A DNA stretch of 64,000 nt, taken from assembly GCA_031772625.1 (NCBI GenBank), contig CM062814.1, positions 821,880,757-821,944,756 of the forward strand. Reading direction: 5' to 3'. The notes beneath the pieces were generated by a model, which searched no databases, was not told the origin of the DNA, and saw only the letters and a program-made list of their open reading frames with translations. Below are positions 58,226 through 64,000 of the stretch, in pieces. How positions within the stretch are numbered: position 1 is the first letter of the stretch; each line of letters starts with the position of its first letter. Both the position numbers and the translations under genes were made by a program. This DNA comes from Pinus tabuliformis (taxonomy: Eukaryota > Streptophyta > Pinopsida > Pinales > Pinaceae).

Positions 58226-59990
58226 ATGGTTACCCTTGTGAAAAAACGCAGTGGTAAACCGTTGTATCATAACTCTAGCTCCAAGCCCAATTACAATGAT
58301 TCTGACATGACCAGTAGACGTACTCTCCATATCCTTCCGTAGGTCGGATCATGATGACAATCATGATCATGATCTATTTCTCAAAATCTTCGTGCTTTCA
58401 AATATTTCCCATATTAAGCCGTCGCGCGATCCTTTGCAAAATCTTAGCACGAAATTTCTCAAGAGTGCATGCATCCTATCTTCCCCGTTTTTCACCATGT
58501 CAAAGCTGCATGCCCGCGTCCGTTTTGAGCTGCAAGGTCCTGAATTGCTGGAAGCCGACCCTCGCAATAAGGTGAAACTGGAAAAAGTAGGGTGGCTACC
58601 ATTCTTCCAAAAAATTAGCAGCCACAATTCATAGGTAACAAAGTCCTTCGCCCTGAATTTGAATGGCGACAAAGCTCAAGTTGGGGATGTCTAGTTCAGG
58701 TTGACCAAGGGTTTGGTGCCTCGAGCATGTGGAATTCCATAGCAAGGGGAACGATGGTTTAAAAATTAGCGTTTCAATAAGGGTTTTTGTGCATCCTTCC
58801 TACGGAAGGAGAATTCAAACCCTGACTAGAGTGAAGGGATTTCATAGGACTTTCTGAAAAGTAAGTATCGACACTTGTTATATTTCCTGCAAAAATATAT
58901 AACGTGTGAAGGTCGCTTTGGGCTCACATTCTTGTTTCACATTCGTCTCCTCGCTCATTTTCATGACAAGCCAAAAAAAATTCCATATTATTTGAGAATG
59001 TCTCTGATGAAGATATTGATGACTGCTAAGGAGAGGGGGGCCAATTTGGAGGAAAACCTCTATCACCATGGGCTGGTGAAAATCATCCTAGTAGAGGTTT
59101 TGAAGGACAAAAAGAGGACATGGGAGGAGTTGTTGGCCAAGAATTATTGTGCGAAGAATGAAGATTCTGATTCTTCAGAGTCCATGGAGGAAACTCCAAC
59201 TGAAAAACCCAAGAAGAAGTCACAGACCCATGGGCTGCAGATAAAGGAGAAAGAGGAATATGACCATGACTCTTCAGAGTCCACAGAGAAGAAGCCTACA
59301 GAAAAACCAAAGAAGAAGAAGCCTCAGACCCATGAGCTCTAGACAAAAGAGGAAGAAAAATACAAAGAAGTGGTGGTGACTGGGGAGATTGTGGGTAAAA
59401 TGCCTAAGTCGATGAGTGGCACTTCCACCTCTACGAAGAGATTTACCTGGAGCCAGGTTATCCAACTGGCTATAAAGGATACTGCAGAAGTAGAAGTGCT
59501 GCCCAAGACACTTGACAAAATGAAGGAGAAACATCATGGCCCGCCCAAAGGAAAGGTGAAGATAGAGTCAGCTGAATTCATTGGTGAAGAAACAATGTCC
59601 TTCTAGGATTCTCCACTGCATGCAAGCTGAAATGACACAACAAGAGAATAGCAAGAAAAGGAGGACCTTGATTTTCCCCAATGCCTCCAAGGACATCATG
59701 AAGGGGAAGTAACTCCCCAGAAAAAGTGGTCTCTACAGGAATTGGAGGAAATCATCACTGAGCTCACCATTTCGAAACGAGCTTTGAGAAAGGAAAACAA
59801 GACCCTGAAAGAGAACAACCTACGCATGCAGAAGGAACATGAGGAGTGGGTTCAGAAAGTGGCACGAATCATGAAAAAGAAGTAGGCTCAGATTGATCAT
59901 CTAAAAAGAAGAATGAATTATACAAGGGTCAAATTCCTGCAAAATCTAGTGGCAACCAATTGGACCAGTTGGAAGAGGTAGCAGATCAGT
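58226..59990 (+). pseudogene. A post-pol reading frame (ORF3, env position)
   Basis: It begins MVTLVKKRSGKPLYHNSSSK at ATG 58226, shifts frame near 58340, and from there one frame holds to about 59990 with roughly ten TAG/TGA stops. Open parts are 58392-58634, 58875-59342 and 59370-59606. Features: an Asp/His run (DHDDNHDHD), KLHARVRFELQGPELLEADP, a globular part with FLQKYITCEGRFGLTFLFHI, two acidic-basic repeats ESTEKKPTEKPKKKKP, and a C-terminal coiled coil near 59730-59900. No signal peptide or transmembrane helix is evident, so an envelope role is not supported. The ATG follows TATTATTTCTAG, a splice-acceptor-like site. Confidence 0.6.
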
Positions 59991-60097
59991 TGGCTATAGT
60001 AGCTGCAACCCAAGGTAAGGAATGATTTCCTTTTTCTTTTACTGTTTTTTGCGGAAGGTGCAATAATTTTGCTTGCATAAGGGACATGCAAGAAGCT

Positions 60098-60111
60098 AGA
60101 TGTGGGGGAGA
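60098..60111 (+). promoter_or_regulatory. Polypurine tract of A
   Basis: AGATGTGGGGGAGA lies directly before the LTR start TGTTAGGGCTCG. Confidence 0.85.
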
Positions 60112-61432
60112 TGTTAGGGCTCGATTTTGCACAATTTTGACACACTTTCTAGACTTTACCTCTCCCATTTTGAGCTATCCTTGACCCCTATTATGCCTAT
60201 TTTGGTTATAATATCTAGGTTTTGGCCAAAAGGGTGTTCTATGCCGAAGGTATGAAAATTAACATGAAAAAGTGTCTTTTACCTTAATCTTAAGCATTCC
60301 TTAGCTAGCTTTTTCCTTATTGAATTATCATGCCAAATAATCTAGAGTTCTTGTGTAGATTTGTTTTGATTTGCAACAAGCCCGCATTTCTTGCAGACAG
60401 CTCATGTGATTCTATTTCTTGTAGATGCTTCAGAATTCCTGCAAATGAAGATTTCCTGCGATTGCCCAAATTTCCTGCAGCAAAATCGGCGGTTATCTAT
60501 GTTCCACTTATTTCTAGGTCAAATAGGAACATGGTTTTGGTGGGGAATTCATCATACATGGATGTTGTCCTATTATCTATTTCAAATTCACCAACGAAAC
60601 TACCCAGATTTGCAGACCTCCTCTCGTTGGTTGTATGAAGGGAAACTACAACTATGTAATGAATTTCATCTAATCCATGCTTTCGGTCATGGATTAGACT
60701 TAGTATATCTAAATTTGACACTTTGTAATAGGAATGTTATCCAATGGCTCAGATTAGTAGTTTTCCTTACTTCGAGCCACATATGGGCTTTTGTACTTGT
60801 ATAAATTTGGCTCTAGTCTATATTGTAGGGGGGTTGTTGTGTTGGCTTCAGCTGATACTGTATATCAGATTTCACTTGATTGTGACATTTCCATATTAAT
60901 ACAATATTATATGTTCTGTCTATCTTACTGAACAAGCTCTTCTAATTTTGAAGGGGTTGTGAGTGAGGGAGGGCCCCCTTTTCTCACAACTACCTTAGTG
61001 TAGTGTGTGTATTTTATTTTTGTTATGCAGTAGTAACCTGTTCATACAACTAATGTGCTCTTTCTGATATATCAGTAGCAAATGATTGAATGAATAAGTT
61101 TTATGATTAATGTGTGAATTTCATTTAATCAAGATTTGATTTACATTGTTGAGTGAATTCCTTAAATTGCTATAAGTTTGATTTCTTATCTTTTCTAATC
61201 AACATCAACAATACTAAGAGCTGTAGAGGGATGTTTCAATCCACTCCATAGCCTTTGCTACCAAATTTTGATGCAGAAAAGAGGCTTAGTTTTGTGCATG
61301 ATTGACTAGTTAGATTAATAAACACTCACAACATTAAGCCTACATATATTTTGTGCAGCATCTCATAAGCTTACCTGTCTTGGGTTGATGATTTATGATA
61401 ATCAAATTATAAGTCTATAATTTGACTCAAAA
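60112..61432 (+). repeat. 3' LTR of A
   Basis: TGTTAGGGCTCGATTTTGC to TTTGACTCAAAA, 1,321 bp, matching 39148-40180 plus 50904-51142. The TATA-like word is at 60800-60806. A strict TG...CA reading would end at 61429; 61432 is chosen because it gives the GCGAT/ACGAT duplication and restores the H frame. Confidence 0.92.
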
Positions 61433-61437
61433 GCGAT

Positions 61438-62123
61438 TCATCAGATCATGAGGATGCCGATTATTTTTTCGAATTTTTTGATTGTGGTTGTCCTGGTCTC
61501 TTTTCTCCTTCATTCAATCACAATGATGATTCATTCACTATCAATATTTCTAAGCCACTCGTCTTCGATGATCCACGTGTTGATGAAGTGGAAACCCCAC
61601 AGATGTCGAGGCACTTCAGCTTGAGCTGATGGTTATGTCAGGACCTCACTATCTTGAGGTCGATTCCACTTCAGATCAGAAATTTGTTGAAAAACCCAAG
61701 GCTCCTCATCACTCTCATGTTTGCATTGAAGATCAATCTAGTTCATAGAATTCACATCCTCCACCTGAATCACATGATCCTATTGCTCATGCATTGGAGG
61801 AATCATACACAATGAGAACTCTTGCTAAACATAAGTTGTCTTTCTTTCTCATGTTTTCTCTTTTGTCATGGTCAAAAGAGTGTGCATGTTTATCGTCTAT
61901 GCACAGTGTGATGCATAATCATGATACGTCCACAGAATGCTTATCTTGCACTTTTATTCTTTTCTTTTCTGTGGATATTTTTAAAATTGGAGCATGTTGG
62001 TCTTCACTGTTATACTTTTCTTGTTTTTTGGTTTACATTATTACTTTTCTCGTAAACCACGCCTTCACCAACATGGTTCAACTAATGTGCCGATGGTTGC
62101 ATTGGAAATATCACTTTACGTGA
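61438..62123 (+). pseudogene. H second frame, part 3, with hydrophobic C-terminus
   Basis: In phase with part 2 after removal of A: SSDHEDADYFFEFFDCGC, SFNHNDDSFTINISKPLVFD and DEVETPQMSRHFSLS, then TGA 61627-61629. Beside it another frame carries on (61632 onward) with MSGPHYLEVDSTSDQKFVEK, PPPESHDPIAHALEE and, from 61794, an open C-terminus with two hydrophobic stretches (LSFFLMFSLLSW and SSLLYFSCFLVYIITFLV). The hydrophobic segments suggest membrane association, but a T-rich 3' region could mimic them. No family is recognised. Confidence 0.45.
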
Positions 62124-63184
62124 AGAGGGCCATGCACTCTTTAGTTTAGAAGTAGGAGTAGTTCCCGCGTCCTTATTTTTCTTTGTTGGCATGCTTGCTT
62201 TGTTTAATTTTTTGCGTTGCTTCTTTGCTTTCTTTATTTTCTTTCTTTACTTCTATCCTTTTCTTTCTTGTTTGTCTTCTTGTTTTGCACCCATAGGTTT
62301 AGTTTCGCATGAAACCATGTGTGGCTCTCGAGACAAGCAAAGTAAAGTACAAGAGGACTTTTACATATACCAACACTTGGTTATTTGTTTTCCTCTCTCT
62401 TTATGAAGAGCTTTTTATCTTCAATCGATGATACCCTAATGGAAAATACATTCTTTCTAGAGTGAGTCTTGGTGAAAACACAACACTTTCACTTCAATTA
62501 GTACTGCCTACTCTAATTGGTTCTTTTGGGTTAACCCTTGTAAGCTCAGTCAAGTAGAGTAAGGTGAAGGGGAAAAACCTTAACAAGTATTTTCAGAGGT
62601 ATATATAAAATAATTCTCTGAAGGGAAAACCTCTTCTCCTCTCAATAAGGTGGGATCCCTCTTCTGCTTTTGAAATAAATAATTGCCTATGCACAATTCT
62701 TTGAAAAATGAAAAAAAAAAAAATTAAGGAGAAAGAAGAGAAAGCCTTCTTGCGTAGAGACGTGATGCAAGTAACTCCATCAGGGTACTGACTAGGCTCG
62801 CTAGCATCATAGTGATTCTTGCATTCCTACGTGACTCTGTCGGGGTACTGTCTAGGCCTACTAGCAGTGGAGCGATGCTTGTGTGATATCGTCGGGGTAT
62901 TGTCCAGGTTTGTTGGCAGCGTAACAACACCAGAGATGAAACTAAAACTCTGACATCTATATTACTTGTCACCAATATACCCCTCATCCACAATCAAAAC
63001 AACAGACTTGGCTTGGTATGTGTGTTGACTGATCAAGAGAATGACAGGGGCTATATCTTGAACTCAAGCTTAGTGTCGGAGCCATGACGATCAACGAGTC
63101 GAACAATACTTCTGGAGGAGTTAGACTCGCTTTTCATGAACAAGGTCCAAACAAAGAGATAGAGTTCTACCAGTGTGTCACCAA
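62124..63184 (+). other. 3' untranslated region of H
   Basis: Homologous, on the opposite strand, to 43162-44120 of N2: shared GGGATCCCTCTTCTG, ATTCTCTGAAGG and GTTCTACCAGTGTGTC blocks. It carries three roughly 55-bp repeats at 62765-62930 with CGGGGTACTGTCTAGGCC. A 12-base A run lies at 62710-62723. No reading frame is supported. Confidence 0.7.
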
Positions 63185-64000
63185 TGTTGTAGCGGCTACA
63201 ACCACCCTCCAAAATTTTTCCTTTACTTTGTTTTGGAGCCTCCCTCCTCGAAATCATAACAGTGATTCTGCACTGATCAAGTACTTGTGTTTACTTGATT
63301 TCATATGTTGCGTAATAGCCTGTGTTCACTCACTTGTCCTGTTGGTCAACCATAAACTAACCCAACACTTGGTTCACATCCAGTCAATGGGCTATCGGGA
63401 AAAATTGCACAATCCTAGAAGGCAGATTATCTTCCCCTCAGTAATTGCATAGAGAAGCCCAACAACTACCTTGCACTCAGAAATTACGTAGAGTAGGCTA
63501 CCCATCCTTGCTCTGGAAATTGTGCAGAACAGGCCTACTAACACTGCTCTCCAGAATTGTGTAGAGAATGCCAGCTTGCACTACTCTCCAGAAATGCACA
63601 GAGAAACTCAGGCTAGCTACACTACTCTCCAGAAATGTGAAGAACTGGACAGCAGTAGTTTTCCAGAAAAATGCACAGAGCAGGTCAACATCATTCCTCT
63701 AGAAATTTGCACAAAGCTAACTAGCCATCTAGGGCCACTCAACCCAGAAACAACACAGAAGTTTTCCCTCAGTGGTTGTCTGTCGCATGTGTCGGTAGTT
63801 TGCCCAGTTCCCTCTAGAAATGTGCAATCCTTCCTTGCATGTCGAGTTGTTTTTCTTGATAAAGCAAAAAGGAAAAAGTGAAAAGGCATCCCTAGATTTT
63901 AGGGATCTATTTTTAGTAGTGAGAGTTACATGCAAAATTGTTTTTAGAAACTCCTTGCGAAGTGTTTCTTTTTCCTAGATTTTGGCATGCACGTCATAAA
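63185..64000 (+). repeat. 3' LTR of H (runs off the window)
   Basis: It starts TGTTGTAGCGGCTACAACC and follows the 5' LTR from 27261 to about 27998 (end words GGCATGCACGTCATAAA versus GGCATGCATGTCATAAA). If full length it should extend some 3-5 kb past the window. Confidence 0.9.

Larger units (their letters stand above)
39148..61432 (+). mobile_element. Element A, Athila-like Ty3 retrotransposon
   Basis: The 3' LTR is 60112-61432. The 5' LTR is in two parts (39148-40180 and 50904-51142) because N2 inserted into it. The interior carries a primer-binding site, gag, protease with DLG active site, RT with YMDD, RNase H, integrase, a 33-bp tandem array, a long post-pol reading frame and a polypurine tract. 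Flanking pentamers are ACGAT (39143-39147) and GCGAT (61433-61437), one transition apart. Excision restores the H frame in phase. Without N2, A is about 11.6 kb. Confidence 0.9.
27261..64000 (+). mobile_element. Element H, non-autonomous long-LTR (Tat/Ogre-like) retrotransposon
   Basis: The 5' LTR spans 27261-32085 and the 3' LTR starts at 63185 and runs off the window. Both LTRs share the first 740-815 bases. The H LTR end at 32085 matches the LTR end of N2, which places H in the same family. Without nested elements the interior is about 3 kb: a gag fragment (32297-32672), a Ser/Asp-rich frame in three pieces (32707-32929, 38742-39147, 61438-62123) and a repeat-bearing 3' region. No protease, RT, RNase H or integrase is present, so H depended on another element. 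H is inserted in the LTR of K and hosts X and A. Confidence 0.85.

Noticed and set aside
61794..62123. Calling this an envelope gene
   Set aside because: Two hydrophobic stretches alone are weak evidence; no signal peptide, cleavage site or family similarity is seen. It is described only as the end of the H second frame.
1..64000. tRNA, rRNA, CRISPR, riboswitch or bacterial operon structures
   Set aside because: No cloverleaf, no rRNA-like conserved blocks and no spacer-repeat pattern were seen; the window is plant transposon sequence.

Overview
This window is a stretch of plant nuclear DNA made almost entirely of decayed LTR retrotransposons inserted into one another. No intact host gene, tRNA, rRNA, CRISPR array or bacterial feature is visible. 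The mix of lineages (Ty1/copia, a short-LTR chromovirus, an Athila-like Ty3 element, and a Tat/Ogre-like family with 3-5 kb LTRs), the AT-rich spacers and the depth of nesting point to a seed plant with a large genome. A gymnosperm is plausible but cannot be shown from the sequence. Most coding remnants are broken by TAG or TGA where CAG, CGA or TGG is expected, which fits long decay of methylated DNA.

Left part (1-20.7 kb). The first kb is the 3' end of a Tat/Athila-type pol, a small decayed downstream frame, a polypurine tract and an LTR with a 33-bp tandem repeat. A minus-strand Ty1/copia element (protease, integrase, RT, RNase H) lies between about 6.8 and 14.75 kb. It is split by a 3.94-kb insertion (7052-10994) with a perfect CCACC target duplication, and its integrase is split by a 306-bp insertion flanked by CGAGG. 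At 14,755 a long-LTR-family LTR begins and runs into a 100-N gap (15324-15423). Beyond the gap is a minus-strand LTR with TATA box and primer-binding site (15875-16947), then nearly featureless AT-rich sequence.

Right part (20.7-64 kb) is one nested stack. Element K (two LTRs, minus strand, no pol) is interrupted inside its second LTR by element H. H is a plus-strand non-autonomous member of the long-LTR family whose 3' LTR runs off the window. H contains X (32930-38736, minus, chromovirus with chromodomain) and A (39148-61432, plus, Athila-like). A's own 5' LTR is split by N2 (40181-50898, minus, same family as H, perfect CTTTT duplication). Removing X and A leaves the H reading frame in phase across both junctions, so order and boundaries support each other. 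Insertion order is K, H, then X and A, then N2.

The most unusual items are: a roughly 550-codon unrecognised reading frame carried inside the 4.8-kb LTR of H; an H internal region with gag followed by a Ser/Asp-rich frame ending in hydrophobic segments where pol should be; an RNase H-like domain placed between protease and RT in N2; and a long post-pol reading frame in A preceded by an acceptor-like site and a 33-bp tandem array.
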